Shown in pieces: positions 9,726-19,273 of a DNA stretch of 64,000 nucleotides. The DNA lies in contig NZ_CAJATU010000077.1 of the NCBI RefSeq assembly GCF_903944925.1, forward strand, positions 19,405-83,404, read 5' to 3'. The DNA is from an uncultured Rhodopila sp. GTDB taxonomy: Bacteria > Pseudomonadota > Alphaproteobacteria > Acetobacterales > Acetobacteraceae. Both the position numbers and the translations under genes were made by a program. How positions within the stretch are numbered: the stretch's first letter is position 1; each line of letters opens with the position of its first letter. The notes beneath the pieces are model-generated. The model saw only the letters and a program-made list of their open reading frames with translations. It made no database searches and had not been told where the DNA came from.

Positions 9726-11590
9726 CAGGGGCGTGCCTCCGCGACCTGCGCACCGGGCGGCTCAGTGCGATTGGCCGGATCGCGCTTGAGCACCTCGGTC
9801 ATGATATCGTGCGCCATCGGCGCGGCGGCGGCGGCGCCGGCATTGCCGTGCTCGATCACCACGGCCAGAGCGTAGCGCGGCGCGTCATACGGCGCATAGG
9901 CGACGAACAGCGCGTGCGGGCGGTATTCCCAGGGCAGTTTCTGGCTGTCGAAATGCCCGCTCTCACGCAGTTCGCGCGACACCCGGCGCACCTGCGCGGA
10001 GCCCGTCTTGCCCGCCAGTTGCACCCCGGGATCCGCCAGCCGGGCGAGCGGCGCGGTGCCGCCGGGCTCGTTGACCACCGCCCACATGCCCTCGCGCACC
10101 GCGTGCAGCAGCTTTTCCGGCATGCCCAGCACCGGCCAGTCCTCGGGTTCGGAGCCGGGCTGCAAAGCGCCCGCCAGCTTGCGGGTCAGATGCGGCTGCA
10201 CCATCCGCCCGCTGGCGATGCGCGACGCGTAGGTGGCCAGTTGCAGCGGTGTCACCTGGATGTAGCCCTGGCCGATGCCGCTGACGATGGTGTCGCCGAC
10301 ATTCCACGGATGGCCCTTGGCCATGCGCCATTCCCGCGTCGGGATCAGGCCGCTGCGCTGGCCGGGCAGGTCGAGTTCCAGCTCCACGCCCATGCCCAGC
10401 CGGTTCGCCATCGCGGCGATCTTGTCGATGCCGGTGCGCCGCGCGACCTCGTAGAAGAACACGTCGCAACTGTTCTTCAGCCCGCCGCGCAGGTCGAGCG
10501 TGCCGTGGCCGCCCTTGCGCCAGCAGTGAAAGCGTGTGTCTCCCAGGTCGAGGTATCCCGGGCAGCCAATGTGATCGCCCGGCGACAGCGCGCCGGACTC
10601 CAGCCCTGCCAGGGCGACCGCCATCTTGAACGTGGATCCCGGCGCATACAGCCCCGACGTCGCCTTGTTGATCAGCGGCGTGCGGCGGTCCTTGGTCCAT
10701 TCCAGCCACTGCGCCTGCGACACGCCGGAGTTGAACACCGACGGATCGAAGGACGGGTTGGTGGCCATCGCCAGCACCTCGCCGTTGCGGCAGTCCATCA
10801 CCACGGCGCTGGCGCTTTCGTCCGCCAGCGTGGTCAGCACGGATTGCTGCAGGCCGGCGTCGAGGGTCAGGCCGACATCCTCGCCCTGCACGCCCTCCAG
10901 GCGGTCCAGCTCGCGGATCACCCGGCCGACGGCATTGACTTCCAGTTGCACCGACCCGGCCCGGCCGCGCAGGCCGAGGTCGTGGTATTTCTCCATGCCG
11001 GCACGGCCGAGGCGCAGCCCCGGCAGGCCAAGCAGCGGGTCGTCCGCCACGTCCGACTCGTTCGGCGGCGCGACGTAGCCGACGATATGAGCAAGCTTGT
11101 CGCCGAGCGGGTATTCGCGGCTGGTGCCGGCATCGACGACGATTCCCGGCAGGTCGGGGGCGTTGACCTCGATCGCCGCCATCTCGTCCCAGGTGAGGAA
11201 CTCGCGGATCAGCACGGGAATGAATTTTCGTCTACGGTGCAGTTCGCGGTCGATGCGGGCGCGCTCATACTCGTTCAGCGGCAGCAGGACGGAGAACGCG
11301 TCCAGGGTCGCCGGCACGTTGTTGGCCTGCTCGGCCACCAGCACGGCGCGCCAGTTGGTGCTGCTGCCGGCGATGACGGCGCCGAAGCGGTCGAGGATGC
11401 GTCCGCGCGGCGGCGCGATCATGCGGGCGCTGATGCGGTTCTCGTTCGCCAGGGTGGTATAACGCGCGCCGTCCTCGACCTGGACCTGGTACAGCCGCGC
11501 CGACAGCGCGCCGAGGACGGCGACCTGGCCGCCCATCAGCAGCAAAGCGCGCCGCGTGAACACGCCGGTGCGTTCGGCGTCGCGCCGCAT
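9725..11590 (-). CDS. mrdA: Penicillin-binding protein 2 (elongation transpeptidase)
   Basis: A 621-residue monofunctional class B PBP that cross-links peptidoglycan in the elongasome. One N-terminal membrane helix (about 15-35) precedes the dimerisation domain and the transpeptidase domain. The active-site motifs are STFK (in YAPGSTFKMA), SCD (KNSCDVFF) and KTG (AGKTGSAQ). The C-terminus is short and Pro-rich. The start at 11590 lies two bases after the mreD stop; the longer open frame upstream is a shadow of mreD. Beta-lactams of the mecillinam type target this protein in other species. Confidence 0.96.
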   Translation of the reverse strand: MRRDAERTGVFTRRALLLMGGQVAVLGALSARLYQVQVEDGARYTTLANENRISARMIAPPRGRILDRFGAVIAGSSTNWRAVLVAEQANNVPATLDAFSVLLPLNEYERARIDRELHRRRKFIPVLIREFLTWDEMAAIEVNAPDLPGIVVDAGTSREYPLGDKLAHIVGYVAPPNESDVADDPLLGLPGLRLGRAGMEKYHDLGLRGRAGSVQLEVNAVGRVIRELDRLEGVQGEDVGLTLDAGLQQSVLTTLADESASAVVMDCRNGEVLAMATNPSFDPSVFNSGVSQAQWLEWTKDRRTPLINKATSGLYAPGSTFKMAVALAGLESGALSPGDHIGCPGYLDLGDTRFHCWRKGGHGTLDLRGGLKNSCDVFFYEVARRTGIDKIAAMANRLGMGVELELDLPGQRSGLIPTREWRMAKGHPWNVGDTIVSGIGQGYIQVTPLQLATYASRIASGRMVQPHLTRKLAGALQPGSEPEDWPVLGMPEKLLHAVREGMWAVVNEPGGTAPLARLADPGVQLAGKTGSAQVRRVSRELRESGHFDSQKLPWEYRPHALFVAYAPYDAPRYALAVVIEHGNAGAAAAAPMAHDIMTEVLKRDPANRTEPPGAQVAEARP

Positions 11591-11592
11591 GG

Positions 11593-12147
11593 TCAGGCAT
11601 CCTCCGGGTTGGCCACCGAGCGGTGCGCGGCGGCGAACGGCACCGCCAATACCGGGTAGATCGCAACGCTCAGCACCGCCATGAACATGGCAGGCCTTGG
11701 CGACAGCAGCCGGAAGTTCAGCAGCATGACCAGCAGCCAGATCGCCAGCGAGGCGGCGGAGGCGACCAGCGCGAAAACCAGCCAGATCCAGACGAAGCCG
11801 CGCAGCGCCAGGCCGCGCCGCAAGGTCAGCGCCACGCCGTGCACGCAGAGCAAGGTGAACATCCCGGCGCCGAGCGGCAGGTAGCCGAGCAGGTCCAGCA
11901 GCAGCCCGATGACAAAGACCAGCGGCGGGGGAAAGCTCTCCGGCCGGACCAGCGACCAGAACCAGACCGAGCAAAGCGCCACGGCGGGCAGCAAGGTGGC
12001 CTGCCCGGCGATCCCGAGGGGCGCTTCGGTCAGCAACATCAGCAGGATGGTAAGGCATCCGGGAACCCCGGCCCGGGCGGCGATGTCCAGCCGCCGCCCG
12101 AGTGTCGGCCGCGGCCGGATGCCCGGGCGGCGGTCGATATAGGCCAT
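11593..12147 (-). CDS. mreD: Rod-shape determining protein MreD
   Basis: A 184-residue inner-membrane protein with five or six hydrophobic segments, the usual size for MreD. It links MreC to the RodA-PBP2 enzymes. The motif PESFPPPLVFVIGLLLDLLG matches the MreD signature around an acidic residue in the third helix. I chose ATG 12147; a frame-open ATG at 12222 would add a hydrophilic stretch unlike the family. Position between mreC and mrdA supports the call. Confidence 0.88.
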   Translation of the reverse strand: MAYIDRRPGIRPRPTLGRRLDIAARAGVPGCLTILLMLLTEAPLGIAGQATLLPAVALCSVWFWSLVRPESFPPPLVFVIGLLLDLLGYLPLGAGMFTLLCVHGVALTLRRGLALRGFVWIWLVFALVASAASLAIWLLVMLLNFRLLSPRPAMFMAVLSVAIYPVLAVPFAAAHRSVANPEDA

Positions 12148-12243
12148 GTCAGGCAACCCTGCGGAATGCCGGAACGAACGCCGTCCGCTCCAGGTCATGG
12201 CGGGAAACGGTTGCCCGTCCAACCGTCTTTGCCCCGATCTCCA

Positions 12244-13104
12244 TCAATGGCGCCCCGGCGTCGCGCGGGCCGCGGGCTCGGGCGCGGTGACCCCGTTCAG
12301 GCCGTAATCGAAGATGCGCACGACCTCCAGCTTCTGCAGCATCGCCGCCGGCTCCACCTCCGGCGCGCCGTTGCCGGCGTAGTGCACGGCGCCGATCGGC
12401 AAATTGGCGGGGAAGGCGTTGGCCTCGGCCGAGGTGACGATCCGCTCGCCTTCCTGCGGCACCACGCCTTCCGGCCAGTACAGCAGCCGCGGGCGCGGTC
12501 CGTTGGTGCCGATCAGGATCGCATGCGCGCGCGAGGTTTCCAGGGTGACGGGAATCCGGCTGTTCAGGTCGGTTAGCAGCAGCACCCGCGCGGTGCGCGA
12601 CCCCACCTCGGTAACCCGGCCGACAAGTCCGCGCTCGTCCACCGCGATCTCGCCCTTGCGGATGCCGTGGTTCGGACCGACGGAGAGCAGCACCGCCTTG
12701 GCATAGACGCCGCCCGCATCGGCGACGACCCGCGCGGTGACGAACGAGGCGTCGGGATCGGGGATCCAGTGCAGGCTGGCCTTCAGCCGCTGGTTTTCCG
12801 CGTCCAGCGCCAGGGCGATGGACTGCCAGCGCCGCAGCTTTTCGTTTTCGTCGCGCAGCCGGGCGTTCTCATCGCGCATGTCCCACAGGTTGACCGCCTC
12901 ATTGACCGCGTCGTGCACGCGGCCCAGCGGTGCCGCCAGGGCAGCGTAAATCGGCGCCAGCCCGTCGGCGAGCGCGGTTCGCGCCCGCTCCGCCAGCAGG
13001 GCGTCCGCCTTGCCGAGCAGCATCATCGCGAACGACGCGACGATCAGCACCGGCAGGGTCAGCCTTGCCAGCGCCTGGCGAGCCTGAATCGAGAGGCGGA
13101 TCAT
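12244..13104 (-). CDS. mreC: Rod-shape determining protein MreC
   Basis: A 286-residue protein with one N-terminal membrane helix (about 16-35), a coiled coil (about 65-110, DENARLRDENEKLRRW) and a periplasmic beta-rich domain (VDERGLVGRVTEVGSRTARV). It organises the elongation complex in the periplasm. ATG 13104 has AAGG five bases upstream; the GTG at 13110 would sit on top of that site, so it is unlikely. It follows mreB by 70 bases and precedes mreD by 96. Confidence 0.94.
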   Translation of the reverse strand: MIRLSIQARQALARLTLPVLIVASFAMMLLGKADALLAERARTALADGLAPIYAALAAPLGRVHDAVNEAVNLWDMRDENARLRDENEKLRRWQSIALALDAENQRLKASLHWIPDPDASFVTARVVADAGGVYAKAVLLSVGPNHGIRKGEIAVDERGLVGRVTEVGSRTARVLLLTDLNSRIPVTLETSRAHAILIGTNGPRPRLLYWPEGVVPQEGERIVTSAEANAFPANLPIGAVHYAGNGAPEVEPAAMLQKLEVVRIFDYGLNGVTAPEPAARATPGRH

Positions 13105-13149
13105 GGGCACCTTCAGCCGGAGCGCGTCAAACCAGTGCGTAACCGTCCA

Positions 13150-13172
13150 TCGTCATGGCCCGGTGGATGACG
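13150..13172. repeat. Fragment of the dispersed palindrome (copy 4)
   Basis: The short mreB-mreC spacer contains atcgtcatggcccggtggatgacg, half of the dispersed repeat. It sits inside an operon, so it probably does not terminate transcription completely; it could tune the mreB to mreC ratio. Confidence 0.4.
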
Positions 13173-13174
13173 AT

Positions 13175-14299
<1,125 letters not shown>

Positions 14300-14411
14300 T
14301 CACAAGAGTTTGTTGACAATGCGTTGATCGCGCGCCCTGAAAACTTCAGGTTTTCGCCACCGTTTCAATCACTTCGGGGGTGACGGTCGCCGCGTTTCAA
14401 GGGAGGATTTT

Positions 14412-14621
14412 ATGCAAGCATCACCTTACGTCCTGCTTCTGGCGGTCGCCCTGGGTCTCGCCGGATGCGGCAGTTCGCCCGGGACGCGGGCGGTGACCGG
14501 CGGCCTGATGGGCGCCGGCGCCGGCGCCGGCGTGTCCGCATTGACCGGCGGCAAGCCCGCAACCGGCGCGCTTATCGGCGGCGGCGTCGGAGCTGTCGGC
14601 GGCGCGGTCACCGGCCGGTAG
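14412..14621 (+). CDS. Small glycine-zipper lipoprotein
   Basis: A 69-residue protein with a signal peptide and lipobox (GLAGC, mature N-terminal Cys at about residue 19), followed by a Gly/Ala-rich glycine-zipper stretch (GGLMGAGAGAGVSALTGG ... IGGGVGAVGGAVTGR). It resembles OsmB-like or YMGG-type outer-membrane lipoproteins; function in this genome is unknown. GGGAGG lies five bases before the ATG. Transcribed divergently from mreB. Confidence 0.8.
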   Translation: MQASPYVLLLAVALGLAGCGSSPGTRAVTGGLMGAGAGAGVSALTGGKPATGALIGGGVGAVGGAVTGR

Positions 14622-14628
14622 CCGAACC

Positions 14629-14664
14629 GGACGTGGCGGTGCGGGTTGCGCTGCCGCCACGTCC
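14629..14664. terminator. Bidirectional hairpin between convergent genes
   Basis: A perfect 11-base inverted repeat (ggacgtggcgg / ccgccacgtcc) with a 14-base loop lies between the lipoprotein stop and the bioY stop, the expected place for a shared terminator. There is no T-run, so it may work with Rho or only protect 3' ends. Confidence 0.6.
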
Positions 14665-14671
14665 CCGGGGA

Positions 14672-15244
14672 TCAGATCCCGCGGGCGGCCGTCAGGCGCG
14701 GCAATGCCCGGCCCAGAGCAGCGCCGAGTGCGGACTTGACCAGCGATCCGGCAATGAACGGCACGACGCCAAGCGCCAACGCCTGCGAGACGCCGACGAA
14801 CAGCGAGAGCCAGGCGCAGCCGGCAGCCAGGATCACGGCATGACCGGCGGTGTAGGACAGGAATGCGCCGATGACGCTCCGCATCCAGCCGCGTTGCGCC
14901 AGACGGCCGGCCAGCCATGCCGCCGGGACGAAGCTGACCAGATATCCCCCGGTGGGACCCGTCAGATGCGCCAGGGTGCCGGACCCGTTGGCGAAGACCG
15001 GCAGCCCCGAAGCGCCTTCCAGCAGATACAGCAGCACGGCCGCCGCCCCGAGTCGCGGACCCAGCACGCTGCCGAGCATCAGCACCGCCAGCGACTGCAT
15101 GGTTATCGGCACCGGCAGAAGCGGCACGGCAATCTGCGCCGAGAGCGCCAGCACGGCGCTGCCGCCGAGCACGGCCAGCCCGCCCGAAAGCCAGCGCGTC
15201 CTGGCGGGAGCGGCGGATAGATACGAATTCAGCAAAGTTGTCAC
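14672..15244 (-). CDS. bioY: Biotin transporter substrate-binding component BioY
   Basis: A 190-residue integral membrane protein of the ECF S-component family, with about six hydrophobic segments. Family motifs are seen in VPLLPVPITMQSLAVLMLG (about 41-59), YLLEGASGLPVFANG (about 77-91) and GPTGGYLVSF (about 101-110). It takes up biotin, alone or with an ECF energy module; no bioM/bioN is visible nearby. The start is GTG 15244, with GGAG six bases upstream. A loose inverted repeat (ttatccgt ... acggtaa, 15274-15294) lies 30-50 bases upstream and might be an operator, but it is not a BioR box. Confidence 0.9.
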   Translation of the reverse strand: MTTLLNSYLSAAPARTRWLSGGLAVLGGSAVLALSAQIAVPLLPVPITMQSLAVLMLGSVLGPRLGAAAVLLYLLEGASGLPVFANGSGTLAHLTGPTGGYLVSFVPAAWLAGRLAQRGWMRSVIGAFLSYTAGHAVILAAGCAWLSLFVGVSQALALGVVPFIAGSLVKSALGAALGRALPRLTAARGI

Positions 15245-15429
15245 AACGCTCTCCAACTGGGTTGGTCCAGGCTTTATCCGTCCGGGGACGGTAAGCCAAT
15301 AGGCCGATGGCACGCTGATGGGCGTTTTCGGCCGGGCGGACCGGCGGCATCGAATTGCCGGCACGCCGGCAGCAAGTGCGCTCTTGACCGGGAAGACCGA
15401 CCCGAACCATATACCGCGCCTGCGCCGGG

Positions 15430-15503
15430 GGTCCGGTGGCAGAGTGGTGATGCATCGGACTGCAAATCCGCGTATGCCGGTTCGATTCCGGCCCGGACCT
15501 CCA
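15430..15503 (+). tRNA. tRNA-Cys (GCA)
   Basis: The cloverleaf can be folded by eye. The acceptor stem is ggtccgg/ccggacc, the anticodon stem cgga/tccg with loop ctgcaaa (anticodon GCA), and the T arm gccgg-ttcgatt-ccggc. The discriminator base is T (U73), as expected for tRNA-Cys, and the 3' CCA is encoded. It is transcribed divergently from bioY. Confidence 0.97.
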
Positions 15504-15564
15504 AATCCCCGACAAAGCTTGAGTTTCAAGGTGAACAGCGGCAGCGCGCGGCACCGGGTGCGCG

Positions 15565-16008
15565 TCAGTCGATCGCGACGTTCTCGTAGATTTGGTCGAA
15601 AGCCAGCGCGATGCCGAACTCCGGCAAAAGAAGCGGTCCCGCGGCGTCCGGCGGTTCCCTGCGCCACGCGCGCTCCCCGGGTTCACGCCAGTATACGCGC
15701 ACGCCACGGCTCCGGCTCTGTGCCGAACAGGCGATGAACGCGTCCGGTTCGCGCAGCGCGCCGCCGACCGTCTCTAGCGGCTGCTGTGGACCATAGGTCC
15801 TGCAACCGGTCCCAGCCGGGAGCCTGTCGCGGATTTTTTGCCGGATGGTGCGGGCGATTTCGTTGTGGCCGAGCGTCGCCGGCACCATCGCCACGGGACG
15901 GACCCCATCGAACTCGTAGCTGCCTTCCCCGGCTCGCGTTTCGGCCCACGCCAGGAACTGCTCCTTGGTCCATGCGCCCGAACCGATGCGCCGCGCCGCC
16001 ACACGCAT
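15565..16008 (-). pseudogene. Uma2-family nuclease with internal deletion
   Basis: A 147-codon frame whose N-terminal half (EQFLAWAETRAGEGSYEFDG, then GHNEIARTIRQKIRDRL and REPDAFIAC) matches Uma2/DUF820 restriction-endonuclease-fold proteins. The C-terminal end (LLLPEFGIALAFDQIYENV) also matches. The part between them, which in the family carries the VEVLSPST core and the catalytic Glu and Lys, is missing: the frame jumps from the acidic motif to the last strand. At 147 residues it is some 40-50 shorter than usual, so I regard it as inactive. ATG 16008 has AGGGG six bases upstream. Confidence 0.7.
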
Positions 16009-16073
16009 AAGCAACCCCTGCTGTTGCCGCCGCCAACATATCCTGCCGGCGGGACACGGTCATGAACTTTCGC

Positions 16074-16144
16074 GAATCAGCCACGCGCTGGCGAAATCGG
16101 GCGATTCACACTTGTCCACAGGATTCTGCGACTTGACTCGATTC
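16074..16144. promoter_or_regulatory. Cluster of five GANTC (CcrM) sites upstream of gcrA
   Basis: GAATC at 16074, GATTC at 16103, GATTC at 16122, GACTC at 16135 and GATTC at 16140 fall within 71 bases, ending 68 bases before the gcrA start. GANTC is the target of the alphaproteobacterial cell-cycle methylase CcrM, and GcrA is the sigma70-associated regulator that reads this methylation. The cluster suggests methylation-dependent expression of gcrA itself. Confidence 0.6.
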
Positions 16145-16212
16145 GGAGATTGCCACGCTTCCTCCGGGCCCGTACTGTATTTAGTAGGTAACGTCCACCA
16201 AGGAGCCTGCAT

Positions 16213-16824
16213 ATGGTATGGAACGACGAGACGATCCGCCACCTGCGCGATCTCTGGGCGGAGGGTCATTCGACTGCTGAAATCGGTCGGCGGCTCGGCG
16301 TATCCAAGAATGCGATTGTCGGAAAAGCCCATAGGCTGGACCTCGATGCCCGCCCGTCGCCGATCCGGCGGGAGGGACCGAAACCCGCCGCGGACCGGGC
16401 GGTGCCCTATCCCCGGGTTGCCGGACCGACGCTGCCGCCGCTGGCCAGCGCCATAGTTTCCCCCGCCGCGGTGCCGGCGTACGCCGCCCCCCGGCCTGCC
16501 GCACCGCGCCCGGTTGCGCCGGCCGCGCCACCTCAGGCGGCCTCGGCTTCCAACATCCAGCCGCTGCGTGCGGTCCCGCCGGCTCCGGCCCGTCCGGTGG
16601 CAGCGCCGGCTCCCGCCCCGGTTGCACCCCCCCGCCCGGTGGCGGCATCGCCCTCCTGCCAGCCTCGCCGATCGGCTGCCGCCTGCTGCTGGCCGATCGG
16701 CGAGCCGGGCACGAAGACGTTCCGGTTCTGCGATGACAGCTCGCTGCCCGGCAAGCCATATTGCGACGAGCATGCCAAGCTGGCGTACGTTAGAATTCGC
16801 GACCGCAAGGAAGACGCCGCCTGA
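16213..16824 (+). CDS. gcrA: Cell-cycle regulator GcrA
   Basis: A 203-residue GcrA protein. The N-terminal helix-turn-helix (about 1-45) is intact: WNDETIRHLRDLWAEGHSTA then EIGRRLGVSKNAIVGKAHRL. A long Pro/Ala linker (about 60-155) follows, then a Cys-containing C-terminal domain (CCWPIGEPGTKTFRFCDD ... YCDEH) that in Caulobacter contacts sigma70. The linker is longer than in Caulobacter. AAGGAG lies seven bases before the ATG. Five GANTC sites lie upstream. Confidence 0.95.
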   Translation: MVWNDETIRHLRDLWAEGHSTAEIGRRLGVSKNAIVGKAHRLDLDARPSPIRREGPKPAADRAVPYPRVAGPTLPPLASAIVSPAAVPAYAAPRPAAPRPVAPAAPPQAASASNIQPLRAVPPAPARPVAAPAPAPVAPPRPVAASPSCQPRRSAAACCWPIGEPGTKTFRFCDDSSLPGKPYCDEHAKLAYVRIRDRKEDAA

Positions 16825-16925
16825 AGCCGGAAAAACGTGCCCTTCGGCTTTGCGGCGCCGCGGTTGCGTGGCTATAAGGTGGCCCCGCCTCCTGAACGCC
16901 CCGCTTCCTGAAAGCCGAGTCCGAC

Positions 16926-17594
16926 ATGGCAACGCAAGCCGAACTCTTCGCCGATGCCCGCAAACGGATGGTGGACAGCCAGGTCCGCCCGAATCGGGTA
17001 ACCGACCCGCGCGTCCTGGCGGCCATGCGCCGCCTCCCGCGGGAGCGTTTCGTGCCGCCCGCCGCAGTGCCGCTGGCCTACTCCGATGAAGACGTGCCGC
17101 TCGGCAACGGCCGGTATATGCTGGAGCCGATGGTTCTTGCCCGGCTGCTGCAGGCCGCGACCCTGCTGGAGCATGAGCGGGTGCTCGTCGTTGGCGCCGG
17201 CACCGGATACAGCGCGGCGGTGCTGGCGGCCTGCGGCTGCCGTGTCGTCGCGCTGGAGGAGGATCCCGCGCTGCTGGCGATCGCCGAGGCGATCCTGCCG
17301 CAGGAGGCGCCCGGCGTTACGTTGGCGTCGGGGCCGCTGGGCGCCGGCTGGCCCGGACATGCGCCCTACGACATGATCCTGATCGAGGGCGCGGTGCCGG
17401 AGGTGCCCCCTGCCCTGGCGGCGCAGTTGCACCAGGAAACCGGGCGGCTGCTGACCGCGATCTGCGGCGACGGCCGCGCCACCCGCGCGGTGCAATGCGA
17501 GGTGACCGCCGGCGGCCTTGGCATGACGGCAATCTTCGATTGCGGCACGCCGCCGATACCGTCCCTGCGCCGCGCGCCGGTCTTCGCGTTCTGA
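16926..17594 (+). CDS. Protein-L-isoaspartate O-methyltransferase-like protein
   Basis: A 222-residue class I SAM-dependent methyltransferase of the PCMT family. The N-terminal part (MVDSQVRPNRVTDPRVLAAM ... RERFVPP) and SAM motif I (VLVVGAGTGYSAAVLA, about 88-103) are clear. Many alphaproteobacteria carry such a gene directly before tolC, as here. The usual active-site segment of true Pcm is not obvious, so repair of isoaspartate is presumed, not shown. Confidence 0.85.
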   Translation: MATQAELFADARKRMVDSQVRPNRVTDPRVLAAMRRLPRERFVPPAAVPLAYSDEDVPLGNGRYMLEPMVLARLLQAATLLEHERVLVVGAGTGYSAAVLAACGCRVVALEEDPALLAIAEAILPQEAPGVTLASGPLGAGWPGHAPYDMILIEGAVPEVPPALAAQLHQETGRLLTAICGDGRATRAVQCEVTAGGLGMTAIFDCGTPPIPSLRRAPVFAF

Positions 17595-17783
17595 AGGCTC
17601 CGGCGCGTTGCGGTGCCGCCCGGGATGCAACGGAAAGCTGGACATTGCGGTGCGATTCAGCCGAAATCCCATTGCCGGGACGGCGGCGGCGCGGATTTTT
17701 GCCGCCACGTTAACGATTTCTTCAGATAACGGTCCGATAAAGCCAGCCAATACGGCCGGCGGTCTAGCCGAAAAGGGTGCCGA

Positions 17784-19250
17784 ATGAGTCTGCGTCATGG
17801 TCTGCTCGCCAGCTTCAGTCTGGTCGCTCTGACGGCCGCCGCCGGGGCACAGACGCCGCCCGCGACCGCCCCGCGGCCGCCCGCTGCGGCGACGCCGCAT
17901 GCAGCGTTGACCGGAGTGCCGCACACGCTGGCCGAGGCGCTGGCGATGACCTACTCCAACCAGCCGGCGCTGCAGGCGGAACGCGCGAAGCTGCGGGCGA
18001 CGGACGAAAATGTGCCGACGGCACTGGCCGGGTGGAAACCGCAGGTGACACTCGCGGGCACCGCCGGCTATGGCGATGGCGTCACGCGGGCCTACACGCC
18101 GACGTTGCAAACGGTCGTGAATTCCCGGAACGATCGGCTGATTGCGACGGCTCAGGCGACGGCGACGCAGAACCTCTACACCGGCGGCCGCACCCAGGCC
18201 AACGTCAACAAGGCCAAGAACCAGGTCTACGCCGAGCGCGCCACCTTGATCGCGCAGGAGCAGAGCAGTCTGGGCAACACCATCCAGGCGTATGTCAATG
18301 TGATCCAGGACCAGCAGCTTCTGGCGCTTGATATCAACAACGAGCAGGTGCTGACCAAGCAGTTGCAGGCCACCAACGACCGCTTCCGCGTCGGCGAAAT
18401 CACCCGCACCGACGTGGCGCAGGCCGAAGCGGCGCTGGAAGGGGCGAGGGCCACGCGGGAAACCGCGGAGGGCACGCTGCAAACCGCTCGCGGGACCTTC
18501 CAGCAATACGTGGGCGTCATGCCGCCGCCGGACCTGGTGGAGCCGCAGCCGCTCAACCTGCCGGTCAAGAGCGAACGCGATGCGTCGCAGCTTGCCAGCA
18601 TCAACAATCCGACCGTGATCACCGCCGCGTTCAACGACGCCGCAGCCAAGGACTCGATCGACGCCGCGTTCGGCGCGCTTTTGCCGCAGGTCAGCCTGCA
18701 AGGGCAGACGTTCCAGCAGCAAAACGGCGGCGCGCGCAGCGTAAGCGCCAATGGCTATGCGCTGACGGCGCAGCTCTCGGTGCCGATTTACCAGGGCGGC
18801 TCGGAATATTCGGCGGTCCGTCAGGCCAAGCAGGCGCAGCAGCAGACGTCGCGGCTGGTTGACGATGCCAAGCGCACGGCGGTGCAGAACGCGGTGCAGG
18901 CCTGGGACACGCTGGTCGCCGCCAAGGCCGCCGCCGACAGCACCCGCGCGCAGATCCGCGCCAACGAGATCGCGCTGGAGGGCGTGGAGCGCGAGGCGAT
19001 CGTCGGCAGCCGCACCACGCTGGACGTGCTGAACGCGACGCAGGCGCTGCTGACCTCCCGCACCACGCTGGTGCAGAATTTGGCGCAGTTGATCAACGCC
19101 TCCTACGGCGTCGCCGCCGCCATCGGCCGCCTGACCGCGCGCGACCTGCACCTGGCCGTGCCGCTGTATGACGACACCGCCTACTACCAGGCGGTCAAGG
19201 ACAGGTGGGCCGGCCTGTCCGACTACGCGACCAACCAGCCGGGACGCTAA
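17784..19250 (+). CDS. tolC: TolC-family outer-membrane efflux protein
   Basis: A 488-residue TolC-type protein. A signal peptide (about 1-22, ending AAAGAQ) is followed by two related halves, each with an OEP repeat of long helices. The first half includes NLYTGGRTQANVNKAKNQVY and the second LSVPIYQGGSEYSAVRQAKQ, the matched strand-helix motifs of the two repeats. It forms the trimeric outer-membrane exit duct for type I secretion and efflux. AAAAGGG precedes the ATG. popZ begins 23 bases after its stop. Confidence 0.93.
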   Translation: MSLRHGLLASFSLVALTAAAGAQTPPATAPRPPAAATPHAALTGVPHTLAEALAMTYSNQPALQAERAKLRATDENVPTALAGWKPQVTLAGTAGYGDGVTRAYTPTLQTVVNSRNDRLIATAQATATQNLYTGGRTQANVNKAKNQVYAERATLIAQEQSSLGNTIQAYVNVIQDQQLLALDINNEQVLTKQLQATNDRFRVGEITRTDVAQAEAALEGARATRETAEGTLQTARGTFQQYVGVMPPPDLVEPQPLNLPVKSERDASQLASINNPTVITAAFNDAAAKDSIDAAFGALLPQVSLQGQTFQQQNGGARSVSANGYALTAQLSVPIYQGGSEYSAVRQAKQAQQQTSRLVDDAKRTAVQNAVQAWDTLVAAKAAADSTRAQIRANEIALEGVEREAIVGSRTTLDVLNATQALLTSRTTLVQNLAQLINASYGVAAAIGRLTARDLHLAVPLYDDTAYYQAVKDRWAGLSDYATNQPGR

Positions 19251-19273
19251 CCGATGTCAGCGCACTGTCACAC

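Noticed and set aside
9809..11659. 616-codon plus-strand frame opposite mrdA
   Set aside because: Antisense shadow of the PBP2 gene; no ribosome site, no recognisable domain.
15274..15294. Possible BioR-type operator before bioY
   Set aside because: An imperfect inverted repeat is present, but it does not fit the TTATMKATAA pattern; mentioned only under bioY.
16872..19151. 759-codon minus-strand frame opposite the methyltransferase and tolC
   Set aside because: Spans two genuine genes and their gap; composition is typical of a shadow.
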